Assembly: GCA_030734395.1 (NCBI GenBank)
Contig: JAUZTG010000039.1
Span: 558,001 to 622,000, forward strand
DNA length: 64,000 nt
Source of the DNA: Sarocladium kiliense
Taxonomy: Eukaryota > Ascomycota > Sordariomycetes > Hypocreales > Sarocladiaceae
Direction: 5' to 3'
In this document: positions 1-10,824 of the stretch, piece by piece
Position numbering within the stretch: position 1 is the stretch's first letter
Layout of the letters: every line of letters begins with the position of its first letter
Program-made: the position numbers and the translations under genes
The notes under the pieces: generated by a model
What the model was told of the DNA's origin: nothing
Database searches by the model: none
The model's input: the letters and a program-made list of their open reading frames with translations, nothing else

Positions 1-439
1 AATAAGGGCACAAAGCGGGCGTCAAAGCATGAAGTGAACATTGATGATAGTAGAATGTGTCAATGGGATGCCAATCGTAGCATTTATCGGTGCAGAGTGA
101 CCTGTTTTGCCAACAAAGGTCAAACGTGGCAGCTAGTATGTCGGAAGCTCATAGCTGGGCTACCTCAGCGAGCTGCTTCTGCAGTCATATGCAGAAGTAT
201 ACCGTCTAGCAGTGAAGAGAAAGCACCGAGACTTGAGGGCATAATGCCAATGATGTCTCGTAGAGCCTAGTCGTCTGGTGAATCCAATACAAGGAGGCCC
301 ATGATCACAGCGTCGAATAAAGTGATTGTCATATCATGCGTCCCAGGATCTGGACCTCCTGTAGACACTCCTTCCGTCGATGTTCCTCGCTGTTCTCTCT
401 TCTCTTATGTCCGTTGTAGTCCAAGCCTAGATCCAGATC
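1..439. other. 3' flank without a recognisable gene
   Basis: I see no supported gene. The short open frames here lack codon bias and family features. The stretch lies downstream of the minus-strand RNase H2 subunit C gene. Confidence 0.5.
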
Positions 440-1049
440 TCACTTCTTATCCGTACCAGCATCCTCCGTCGAATACGAGTGAATCTGCCCCGGAGTCAGC
501 ACACGATCGGCTTAGTCTGCTGTTTTCACTCGATAGGCACTCACCTTGTCTGATACCTGCAGCCACTCTTCTATGCTCCTGACGTATGGGTCGCTATCCG
601 CATCCGCCATTGCCTCATGGCCCCAAACAACCATCTCGTCGAACTCGGCCGTGACGCGCATAGTTCCCGTATCCGGCCCTGGCTCCTCTGCTTCTAGATC
701 TATGACATTGTCGTCGGTGGTCGTTGATGCCTTGCTGTCGCTGGGATCATCTCTCCGTTGCAAGACAACGCCGCGACATTGCTCTGGGAGTTTGACTGTC
801 CTGCCTTGAAGCTTCCTGCCACGGAAGTATGCGGTTCGTGAGTTATCTTCAATGCCCATGCTGTTAGCCAATTGAACAAAAGAATATCTCGCAAAGTATG
901 GTCGCCTCACCATCGCCTTCTGCGGGTGTCCAGAAAGACTCTACAGGGTCGACAGGGCCGTCGTGGTAGATACGTGCTGGAAGCACATTGGCGACTGCCT
1001 TGGTCTTACTGTCGCGCTCGTCGCGTATTGACAGGATTGGTTGTGACAT
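440..1049 (-). CDS. Ribonuclease H2 subunit C (Rnh203-like)
   Basis: Non-catalytic subunit of the RNase H2 complex, which removes RNA from RNA/DNA hybrids and misincorporated ribonucleotides in the nucleus. Three exons on the minus strand: 1049-911, 846-545 and 484-440, with introns of 64 and 60 nt that start GTGAGG and GTGAGT and keep frame; predicted length 161 aa. Family features I recognise are the N-terminal LPARIYHDGPVDPVESFW block, the TAYFRGRKLQG block and the C-terminal WGHEA...PYVRSIEEW...DKIHSY block. The last of these appears only after splicing the final intron, which supports that junction. The ATG at 1049 was chosen because the conserved block follows about 25 residues later; an upstream in-frame codon at 1184 would add unrelated residues. 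Family identification is from memory of conserved motifs. Confidence 0.82.
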
Positions 1050-1820
1050 TTTGCTTTGTGACGACGTGTACACTGGAGGTTCGATGCTGGGTTCGCGAAT
1101 CGAAGATGACTGCGGTTGAATGCGACGCGACTGGCGCGTTGAGTGGTTGCCCAATTGGGACGTGCAGTAAGGTACCCTGGACACCCTTCGTCTGCTGGTC
1201 CTCTCGTCAACACTTCTCCAAGCTTAAGGTCTTTGAATAAAAGATAATTTTCACAATATTATGACGGTAAGACTCCGATTCTGACCGTTTACAATGCTTA
1301 AGTGCACCAGATGTTACAGTTGCACGTATTTTGCACGTCTGTGTACAAGGTGGTCAAACTATGATGTCTACCAGGTCGATACCATTTTTTACCCTGCTTT
1401 TCTGTCGTTTGCTGGAACACGAAGTAGGATTCTTGTATGGCCTTGAAATAGATATTTATGCATTAATACACACTTTACGTGTAATGGGATAGCCAAATAG
1501 CTTTGGCTCACTCAGAGGAGGCCAATGTGGCCTCCAGCTGCTGCTGTCGACTCAATAGCGACTCGACCTGCGCTCGGCCGAGGATGAGAGGACTAACCAG
1601 CTTACATGCCCGAAGCAAATAGCTCTACATGCCGCCTCCCGATTCTCGAGTTCCCAGGACCGAGAGCAAGCCGCATAGACCAAGGTTGAATCCCTATCTA
1701 TGCGCTCAGCTCTGTAGTTGGACGTCGTGATAATCTTCAATGGCGACCTTGCCTGAAGACGTCTGGGACCCGTTGACTAGATCAAAGTAACAAGATATCT
1801 CTGAACAGATTCGCTCTGTT
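1050..1820. other. Intergenic region between RNH2C-like and REX4-like genes
   Basis: It holds the promoter side of the RNase H2 C gene and the 3' flank of the exonuclease gene. No gene, repeat or RNA was recognised. Confidence 0.5.
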
Positions 1821-2795
1821 TCAACCCTTCTTCTTCCCCTTCTTGCCCTTCCCTCCTCCCTTGGCCGGCCTTGGTGCATATCGGTTGGCATGGTCAACAT
1901 CGAATGCACTCTTGTGTTTCCGGAAAAGCAGCATTGTTACCCTTGCATCTTCAACACTCGAGTGGGCGCCCTCCTGAATCTCCAGGTTCAACAACTCACG
2001 CGCGAGATTCCTCAGCGCGGGTTTCCTGCTGTTCCCAAGCTTCTTAAACGCTTGATGCCGTGCCGTATCGCGGATGTCCCGCACTGGATGACTGAGTTTG
2101 AGAGCATCGAGGTCATGCTTGATATCGTGCCCAACTACAATTCTGTCTTTCATGATATCGGCGACGGTTTTTTGGACTTCATCGAAATCTCGTGCAAAGC
2201 GCATTTCCTTGATGCTCACACCACTCCATTTGGTGCGCCAGTCGGTGACTCGCTCCCTTTGCTTGACGTACGAGTCGTAAATCTGGCGGCCATGGAAGTC
2301 GACGATACTGACACGTGCAAGAGAAGATTCATGGGCGCCAGGACCGACGCCGACCATTTCGCAGTCGATAGCAACATACTTGCCGATGTCGATGCCCTCG
2401 GTGAGTCCGTGATTGACTTTGTCCTTCTCGACTGTTTTCATCATCGAATTCCCCTTCAAACCCAGTCCGTAAGCCTCGGCCAGGGCCTCAGCAGAGACAT
2501 CATTGTCTTCAGCCCATAACGCAAGTGAAGGTGAAGGTCCGTGAGCTGGTCCATCGGCAACTTTTGAGCTGTGCACGGCACCCATAGCCTCTGCTAACTT
2601 TTGCGATTTCGGTTTCAATTTGGACTCCAATCGCACTTTCGGCTTTTTGACTGGCTCCTTGGTGATCTTTCGCTTTTTCGCAGCTGAAGGTTCTCCGTCC
2701 TCGGCTTTGCGCTTTGTTGCAGGTTTGGCAGATCCCTCTGTTTTTAATTTCGCCTGCAACTTCTTCCAGTTGGAAGATAGCTCTGCCATGGTCAT
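1821..2795 (-). CDS. Rex4-type RNA 3'-5' exonuclease (DEDDh family)
   Basis: Single-exon gene of 324 aa. The family acts in nucleolar rRNA processing. A basic, lysine-rich N-terminal third with nuclear-localisation character (several KKRK/KRK runs) precedes an RNase D/oligoribonuclease-like exonuclease domain. Seen in order are ExoI AIDCEMVG (catalytic Asp and Glu), ExoII GHDIKHDLDAL, and ExoIII HSSVEDAR with the His and Asp of the DEDDh class. The C-terminus is a GK-rich basic tail. A second ATG at 2789, two codons in, sits in a better ACC-ATG-G context and gives the usual MAELSSNWKKL start, so the true start may be 2789. Transcription is in the same direction as the RNase H2 C gene and divergent from the Esa1 gene. 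Confidence 0.9.
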   Translation of the reverse strand: MTMAELSSNWKKLQAKLKTEGSAKPATKRKAEDGEPSAAKKRKITKEPVKKPKVRLESKLKPKSQKLAEAMGAVHSSKVADGPAHGPSPSLALWAEDNDVSAEALAEAYGLGLKGNSMMKTVEKDKVNHGLTEGIDIGKYVAIDCEMVGVGPGAHESSLARVSIVDFHGRQIYDSYVKQRERVTDWRTKWSGVSIKEMRFARDFDEVQKTVADIMKDRIVVGHDIKHDLDALKLSHPVRDIRDTARHQAFKKLGNSRKPALRNLARELLNLEIQEGAHSSVEDARVTMLLFRKHKSAFDVDHANRYAPRPAKGGGKGKKGKKKG

Positions 2796-3078
2796 AACAT
2801 TTCACAGACCAAATTTCCTTATGTCGGGTTGATGATGTGATTGCATGAAGCTGGATGCCGGTGCTTGAACTTTGAAAGTCTACAATAGCGGCTTTGAAAT
2901 GAAGAAATCACTATATCCAGTTTATGCAATTAACGATGTCTAGTCGCAATTCTGCTCACACCGCCTTCGTGGGCTTGGATTCTGCCGCTAACTTTCCTCC
3001 AACATCTCAACCATCCCACTTCCATCACCATCGGTACGCGTTTCATCAACTTTGAACGCGCCGCCATCGAATTTCATC

Positions 3079-4630
3079 ATGGGAGGCACTCCAGCAGGGG
3101 ATGCCGCCGTCGGCTCCGACACACCGCGCCAAAAAAGCCTCGCGACGGCTGACACCATCATCAAGGGATGCATCGCCTGGGTTGAGAAGAATGGCCAGCC
3201 GCGCCGAGCCGAAATCCTGAGTATTCGGGACATGAAGAGCGGCGTGAGACAATTCTACTGCAATTTCGACAACTTCAACAAGCGACTTGATGAATGGGTT
3301 CCCGCCGACCGTGTGGACTTCACGCGCGAGGTCGAGTGGCCCAACCCCGAGAAAGAGAAGCCAAAGGAGAACAAGAAGAAGGCACCGCCAGTCGCGAAGA
3401 AGACCGTGCCCAAGAAAGGCCAGAAGAGGCCGTCAAACAAGCGCGACACCTCTGTATTGTCAGAGGCAACGACGCCGCATCCATGGACAGGTGTGTAACT
3501 CTCTTCTCGATCGCCTGACCTGAACTGACATGTTTTAAGAATTCGTCGAGAGCCAAGAGGGACGAAACTCCGCCTCTGTCGGACCCGAAAGCGAAACTCC
3601 AGCGCGCGGTAGTGTCGAGCCAAGTGCGACGCCTGGTGGCGTTGAAGAGGTGGAGACCGAGGAAAAGGAAGAGGATGAGAAGAAGGAGCCAGTTACATTC
3701 AGTCGCGAGGACGAAATTGAGAAATTGCGAACGTCCGGATCCATGACGCAGAATCCGACCGAAGTCTCCCGTATTCGAAATATCTCGAAGGTTCAGATGG
3801 GAAAATTCGACCTCTTCCCATGGTACTTTGCTCCATACCCCGAATCATTCAACCAGGAGGAAGTCATCTTCCTCTGCGAGTTTTGTCTCAGCTACTATGG
3901 CGATGAGTTCTCCTTCCAGCGACACAGGCGGAAGTGCTCGTTACAACACCCTCCAGGAAACGAAATCTATCGAGACGATGTCATTTCGTTCTTCGAGATC
4001 GACGGAAGACGGCAGAGGACATGGTGTCGCAACCTGTGTCTATTGTCCAAAATGTTCCTGGATCATAAGACTCTTTACTACGATGTCGACCCGTTCCTGT
4101 TCTACGTCATGTGTACAAGGTCGGACAAGGGTTTCCACGTGGTAGGATACTTCTCCAAAGAGAAGGAAAGCGCTGATGGATATAACGTCGCTTGTATTCT
4201 GACGTTGCCGCAATATCAACGTAAAGGATACGGTCGTCTTCTCATCCAGTTCTCATACGAACTCTCGAGGATAGAGGGAAAGCTTGGCTCACCCGAGAAG
4301 CCCCTGTCTGATCTGGGTCTGCTGAGTTACCGACAGTACTGGTCAGAAAACATCGTGGATGTGCTCTTAGGTTATCACGAGCGGGGCGAGAAGGTGACGA
4401 TCGAGGCCATCTCAACGGCACTGGCGATGACGACTCAGGATGTCGAGCACACGCTACAGGCGTTGAAGATGCAGATCTACCACAAGAGCGACCACAAGAT
4501 TGTGATCCCGGAGAAGTTAGTGCAACAGCGCGAGAAGCAAATGCAGAAAGCGCGGCGGCAGATCGACCCGGAGAAGATTCAGTGGAAGCCACCGGTCTTC
4601 ACGGCCTCGAGCCGGACATGGGGATGGTAA
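3079..4630 (+). CDS. esa1: MYST histone acetyltransferase Esa1 (NuA4 catalytic subunit)
   Basis: Catalytic lysine acetyltransferase of the NuA4 complex, acetylating histones H4 and H2A in the nucleus. Two exons, 3079-3490 and 3540-4630, joined across a 49-nt intron (GTGTGT...TTTTAAG); 500 aa. In order: an N-terminal Tudor-knot/chromo-barrel domain (about residues 25-85, ending in the NKRLDEWVPADRV motif), a basic linker, a MYST C2HC zinc finger starting CEFC (about 250-270), the autoacetylation-site context YNVACILTLP (Cys about 356), the acetyl-CoA loop QRKGYG (about 364-369) and the catalytic Glu in EKPLSDLG (about 390). It ends in the usual aromatic TWGW. The length and all key residues fit an intact essential gene. 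The in-frame codon upstream of 3079 is not an ATG. Confidence 0.95.
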
Positions 4631-5288
4631 GCAGCACTGGCCGGTATGGTTTGGAGTTACAGGAACATGTAGACGGCGTTAATGAATATGATGATACCCC
4701 TCTTAACTTCTGAATACTGTTGGCTTTGACGATACGATGAGACAATGCGTAATTGTACACATAGGCTCGGCAAGCCATTTTCAGGCCTCATGGTTGGGAA
4801 GAGCAGCGGTACTTCGGAAGAACACTGACAGCCATTCGTTGATTCTAGGGATGGAACAAGGCAGGAAGGCGGGACGAGGCATGTTTCAATGAGTGGTCGC
4901 TGAGGACCATTCCAGTTCGCCTTTCACAACCACGCCGCAATTCAGTCTTATGTTGTTCGACAGCTGTTTCATCACAGAGTACCTGAATCAGCCATATGTG
5001 TTCCCTATGGGGAGTCACCATCAGCGAGAAATGTTTTGAACCAACCAACCAACCAACCAACCACACCCTTGGCTGCGCCATGGCTGCCTACCTTAGCGAC
5101 AGGCTGAAACGTGATAGCATCCCTCGCGTTCACGGCCACAGCCACGTTCTTCATCCTCTAATTCACAGCCTGAGAGAGCCGCCCTAGTCCTTCTCTTCTT
5201 CCATACGGTACCCAGATATCAAGGCGCCTCTGAGACAGCAGCAACACTGTCGTTTGACCGAACCGTGAACGCAAACAACCAAGTTGCG
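4631..5288. other. Intergenic region with a short CCAA repeat
   Basis: This is the 3' flank of esa1 and the promoter side of the next gene. The only structure seen is a (CCAA)n tract at about 5039-5062. No gene was recognised. Confidence 0.5.
5039..5062 (+). repeat. (CCAA)n microsatellite
   Basis: About six tandem copies of the tetranucleotide CCAA, directly readable. Confidence 0.9.
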
Positions 5289-8200
5289 ATGCCTTCGATC
5301 TCTGCAAAAGACCTCAAATTGATCGACGATCTGAGGAAGGAGTATCGGATTGTGTTCGCTGGCGAGGTTCAACCGCAAGATTGGCCAGAATGTCATAGGT
5401 CACTGCAGGGGCACGTCACCGAACTCGGGGACAAGAAGTTCAACTCTTACGCTATCGACTCTGATTTGACGGACGACACGCCGTGGAAGTCAGAGGTGAA
5501 GCAGCTCGCGCGCAGCTTGACAGAGCGGGCGAAGCGAAACAGGCACCGGAACGAGAGCAGCTGGAGGTTCTCCTGCGAGCCGTTCATCTTCGCAAGGCTT
5601 TCTGGTGAAGTTGTCTGGTAAGTATCTAAGCACTCACAGACTTCTATAATACTGATGAACAACCTAGCCGGAATTGTCGGAAGCGTGTATGGCGCTCCGA
5701 AATCGAGGCTGGTTGTGGTGACGGCAACCGGCGAGGATTAGCATTACAGAAACGCCAAAGGACGCGTGAGGCATGTCGGTGTCATCGAATGGCGCGCAGT
5801 CAGGACCAGTGAGCACGCCGCGTTTTTAATCATCACAAGACATTGCTTACTGAATGTCTCTCAGGCTCGAGGCCGTTGGGCTGAACCCCATTTTTGGCCA
5901 TCGTGAAGATGAAGCAGTCCGCCACGATCCCTCCATTGCCGAGAGGTTGGGTAAGAAAATCCAGAAGCCAGATGCTATTTTCGGGCTGCGCCAAACCAGA
6001 AATATCCAAAACCTCCTTCATGATACTCGAAAACGTCAATCTGGGCCAGGCGATGCGCAGCTCCTCGTGCAGGAGCTGCAGCCATCCCCCATCAACCAAC
6101 CGCTGGATCAGAACGGCGATGAGCTGCTGTATCCATTCCTCGTTCTAGAGGCTAAATCCGGAACTTCTGATTGCGATTGGCACTCTATACAGATGCAGAC
6201 CGCATTCTCAATTCGAACGTTTCTAGAGACCCAGCATCGGTTGCTCACAGCACCTGATTCCCATAAACCTCATCAGAGTCCTCTTGTCTGGTTTTTCGCT
6301 AATCGAGGGGAAGACTGGCGCGTTTCGGTGGCCTTTATGGCCAAAGGGATAGCGCAGCCTAATACTGTTGGCGATATGGATTATGTTAGTATGCTAATCT
6401 TTCGTGACCCCACTTCTTTGTTGCTGATCATATCCTAGATAGTTGCTGATGTCTGGCGCGGGTCCGTCCTGACTCTGGACGGTGCCCTACAGCTCCTGCT
6501 CCTCGTTGACTATGTTTTCGACTGGGCTAGAGATGTGTACCGTGACGAGATCATCAGCACGCTCCGGATCCTTGCCTCTGGCGATAACGATGCTGCTAGT
6601 GTGCTGTACGCCGATTCGAATATCTTCTCCACCCGCTTCATTGATCAGCCTGAGCTACACTCTTCCGCAGAAGAAGACGAGAATTACAAAGCCTATGTCT
6701 CGGCACAAGCGCCGTTTGTGGATAGAGACCCGAAGCTGGGTGTTGTTCGTCATGCCACCTTTGTTGAATCAAGATATTGCTGCGTGCTTGCGACTAGAGA
6801 CAATATTGGCACTATGCTACAGTCGACAACGGAATCTACGGCGCAGAAGCTCTGTCGCATGATTCTAGATCACATATTTAAGGCTATACTGCTAGAACGG
6901 TCGGCTATTGAAGCGATGGAGCAGCGGTGGACCGGCACGGTACGCTCGACTCCGACGGTCCTGGAATCTAAGACGGCATACTACACAATTATATCCTGCA
7001 CGAATTATTTATCAGGTAGCTGGCATCAGGTTCGAGAACTTTACGCCATAGCTATTGCAGAGGATGCTTGGATATCTGTCGTCGAGGGATCAGGGCTCAA
7101 GCGCAAGAGTCGTCGCGCAAAGCAGCCCCCAGACGCACAGCATGTTGACACGGACACTCTACTCAAGGCCATTGGCCGTCTCCAGGCCGGCACACCCGAG
7201 GACTCACTTCTAGCGTGTATAACTCGGAGGGCCATAGAATTGAGAGTGCTGGAAGATCACAGGTCCAAGTGGCGGTTCGACAGCCCAGTTGATGCTCCAG
7301 AACTGGACACTTCGACTTCGGAGACCCCTTTCCTTCCCACCAAATCCGACACAGTTCTCCGCGATATAGTCCACTACATGTACAGTTCGTTCAAGAAAGG
7401 TAGAGTGGAACCACAGGAGCCGTTTCTGAAATTTTCCAAACGGTTTGATCAACAGCACCTGCTCCGCGTAGCGGAAAAGCCCATTCGTGCGGGACGTTAC
7501 CAGCTCGAGAAGCTTCACCCCTCTGAGGAAGGGTATGTCCTGATCCAAGGGGGTAAGGAGGTGCACGACCCTGAGAGATCACCTTCAGATACATGTATCT
7601 ACCTGGTCAAGGGAGATCCTGTTCTGCCAGCGCAGTGGGAAGTAGCTTACTCCGTCAGAAGATGCCTCATGACGAGAGACATGCACCATACCATTCACGA
7701 TAACCGTACATCAAATATTTACACAGAAAGGAGCCTGTGGGGGTCCCTACACCATTGGTGGAATCTTAGCAACATATACGGCATGATTAGTGACTTGGGT
7801 GTCGTGAAGAGCTTGATAAGGAAGTTTTGCGACGTGGACAGCCCGCCCGACCGCCTGGGATCGCCTCGTGTCAGCGATGGTGTTCTATCCGGGGCGTATT
7901 TGTTCAGACGAGAGCTTTTTTCCTGGAGAGATCGGCTCTGGATCCAAAGGAAGCTGAGGACTCCTGCGCAAACATCTGACGCGCCGCTGTTCTTCATCTA
8001 CAAATTGATGAGCCAGGAGGTTTATTACTGGAGGGAAGTATCTATAGCCCGAAGGACCGAGGGAACTTGGGCGTGTAAGTGGTGTGCGGATACTGAGGCC
8101 GAGACAGGTCGCGCGGGCGACATCTGCAACGGTTGTCTTAAGGAATCAAGGAAGTTAACCGACCCTGCACATTTTAGTCGGACTCCAAGCTACAGGTGGC

Positions 8201-8517
8201 TCGTCAACTGCTTTATGGGCAAGCCGCCATTTGCTCCGCAACGTGCATTGGCAACCTCTGAATATGCTCTTTTTGTTGACTGGATCTCATTTGCTCTCGT
8301 GTGGAACGAGAGTCTCAGCACATATCCTTTACTTCAGCAGCCATTCAGCGATATCGGCCAGCTGCTTGAACAAGCCGCGGAGTTTGAACAGTGGTCGAAG
8401 CAAAGAAGAGAAGGCTTGCGGCAAAGTCATCGCCGTGAGAGGTCCAGGAAGCGGCCGATGGGAGGGAGCAGAAGCCCGAGCCCGGACGTGTCGAGCAAGC
8501 GGTCTCGAAGTGACTAG
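5289..8517 (+). CDS. Large fungal protein with PD-(D/E)XK-like motif and zinc-like clusters
   Basis: Four exons: 5289-5617, 5668-5808, 5865-6384 and 6439-8517, with introns of 50, 56 and 54 nt, all frame-consistent; 1022 aa. The second intron removes a stop at 5808-5811 and restores the family-like SQDQ-LEAVGLN reading. Features: a CRNCRKR...CRCH cysteine cluster spanning the first junction (about residue 110 on); KPDAIFGL (Asp about 193) followed by LYPFLVLEAKSG (Glu about 252, Lys about 254), spaced like the D...ExK catalytic triad of restriction-endonuclease-like folds; a run from about 331 of the type WRGSVLTLDGALQLL; a second CxxC...CxxC cluster at about 876-899; and a basic, Ser/Arg-rich nuclear-type tail. 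I recognise this as a fungal-specific family of unknown role; nuclease activity is inference. Confidence 0.75.
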
Positions 8518-9076
8518 GCTGGTCAGATCTATCTCAGCTGCTGTCAGTGAGTGATGTTACGGTATTTAATCAGAAAAGGCAATATTTCGAGTGCACCTCG
8601 AGGCGATACTTTGGTGATGGTCCCAAGCTTTCAGTGGCGATATTCTTTCTGGTTTATAAGACATTTAAGGAGCACCGGAAAGACATGTTTAAGGGTAGCT
8701 TCACCAGTCTCCGCTGTATTACTGAGACCCCGGCCACGAGCCTGGATCTTAACAATCACCAAAATACTCGCCCAGCTTCGTCCAAGGGCATGCGATGCTA
8801 CGTGCGCCTGATCTGTGAATTCGGCAATACGATTTTACAGATTCAGCATGACGCTAATTGTCTCATAAGTGCGTCGAGGCGGGATTGTGGTCCTATAAAA
8901 CTGATAATACGACGGGACGTAAAAGGCACAGCATCCACCCATGCAGCACGTCATGCATAAGATAAACCTTGCGTGGGATGGCTTGGTGAAGTGACCCGTC
9001 TCAGACTCACACTCTCTTTATACTTCTTGATGGACTAGATTTCTGACCAGCGGTGTCTACTGTGTGAGTCTCGAAA
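8518..9076. other. Intergenic region, no gene recognised
   Basis: Several overlapping frames are open, but none has a recognisable product or splice logic. Confidence 0.45.
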
Positions 9077-10118
9077 ATGGCTGCAAAACTGAGATACGAG
9101 GTTGAACACTACATCATCAGTACTCGAGACGATGACCGTGATGCACGCTTCATGGTGCGTCGGAACGGCAGAGTCTTCCACATCAGGGTTTCGCCGTCTC
9201 AGTTCGTCAACTCTCTGATGATGACGGACAAGTATCTCTCGTGTCTCGAGGTGCTCCGATCAGGTGAGGAGGTACTGGGCGACATCTATGACACCGACGT
9301 GTACGAATGGATCACGGCCCCCATTTGAGCCACTCTTCGCTGAGCTCGCGCCGAAGCCGACGTGCACCCCCGGAGACACCATCGTGACGCTCAAAGATCA
9401 TCTGTTCCCAGAGTTTTTCGTCTTTGCCTTGGACATCACTGACGAAGAGCGATGCCCGCGCCGTGTCGCTGCAGCACAGTCACCCCACCGGCCATCGTTT
9501 GTCCGTTTCGATGACGCCTTTCTTGACGACCTAGAGACCTGGACGGCTTTCTACGATCCTGCGGGCATCGTTCTAAGTTTTAAGAATCCAGAAGACGCGC
9601 TCTTCAAGCGGCCCAACAAAGTTCTCATCGACAAAGGCCAGACCGAATGCTTCTTCAAGCCGTGCAACTCCAGCGTCCAGATCAAACAGGAGCTAAAATC
9701 ATACAAGGAGATCCTCGCAGCCGGACTAGACTCCCGGTTTAACATTTGTCACCTCTATGGGATCGTTATGGATGACTCCGACTCTGTCCTTGGCCTGCTG
9801 TTGACGTACATCGCGAATGGGGACCGTCCTCTGTCGACCAGGATCCATCCCGACGAACCTGACGATCCTCCAAGTCCGATTAGAGAACAGTGGCTACGGG
9901 AGGTTGAGACAGCAGTTACAGAGCTACACAAAACTGGGATAGTCTGGGGCGATGTCAAAGCAGAGAATGTCTTGATAGATGCAGATGACCACGCGTGGGT
10001 TACTGACTTCGGTGGCGGGTACACTGAGGGCTGGGTGGACGAGGAGAAAGCGGGAACTGTTGAAGGGGACTTGCAAGGGATGGCGAAGGTGAGAAAGTTG
10101 ATCTTTCCAGGTAGATGA
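9077..10118 (+). pseudogene. Fungal protein-kinase-like gene with one frameshift
   Basis: The reading starts at ATG 9077 and runs to a stop at 9326 just after WITAP. The same protein continues in another frame from FEPLFAELAP to the stop at 10118. The break falls in a run of five C (9318-9322); reading it as four gives a continuous protein of about 346 aa. The C-terminal half has kinase-fold motifs: VWGDVKAENVLID in place of the HRD catalytic loop (Asp and Asn present) and VTDFGGG for DFG. A conserved-looking ending, EGDLQGMAKV, follows. These resemble the fungal kinase-like proteins often linked to aminoglycoside-phosphotransferase-type folds. No classic glycine loop is visible. One frameshift in otherwise intact coding DNA could be a sequencing error, so the gene may be functional. 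Confidence 0.6.
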
Positions 10119-10824
10119 GGCCAAGGCGCTACGTTAGATCAGTAAGACAAGACCTTTGTTCACTACAACGAGCGTGAAAGATCAGAAGGAGATTCTGAGC
10201 GTGTATGGGGAGCATCTGGATTCTGAGCGTTATGCTTCTCCAGAGTTGAGTGTGGGACGCCCAGAGGCAAGCTCACAAGATCTCAGAGTTACGGCAAATA
10301 GTGCAGAGACTGGGATGATTGCCTGTTCCTATTTGAAGTGCCGTCAATTGCAATTTCCAGGTCCATATTAGAAAATGAAATATTGTTCCTTGGTATGCAT
10401 CCAGACTCCTGTTGTTCGTCAAGTTCGGGAATCCCACATGGCTGGCGGTGGCAACGTTGGCTTGTAAGTCGGTATAGCGGCGCAGCACTGGTAGCGGTCT
10501 GTCCGCATTACCGCATATACTTATTGATGAAGGAGAGTCAGCATTGGACAATTGGATCTAAGCGCAGGAGCCTCGGCAAAGATTGCCGGCCAGGATTCAT
10601 GACAACATCCCAACTGCTGTGGCACTTTTGTACAGTAGCAACCGCTAAAGCTTAGCAGGGCTCCATCACAGCTTAGGATAGGATCGAGTACCCGGCATGG
10701 GTGGATAGAGACAATGATCATTCCCATCCGTCAAAGCGACTGACTCATCACTTCTGTTCTCAGGTTTTCATTTCTACGGTTCCTGCGACGTTTCTCTTTC
10801 CTAACCTTTCGCTTGGCAGACACG
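10119..10824. other. Intergenic region, amidohydrolase promoter side
   Basis: No gene was recognised. A 71-codon frame at 10156-10371 directly after the kinase-like gene has no supporting feature. Confidence 0.45.

Noticed and set aside
10156..10371. 71-codon frame as a possible last exon of the kinase-like gene
   Set aside because: The kinase-like frame ends naturally at 10118, and the only donor/acceptor pair nearby would make an intron of about 25 nt, too short.
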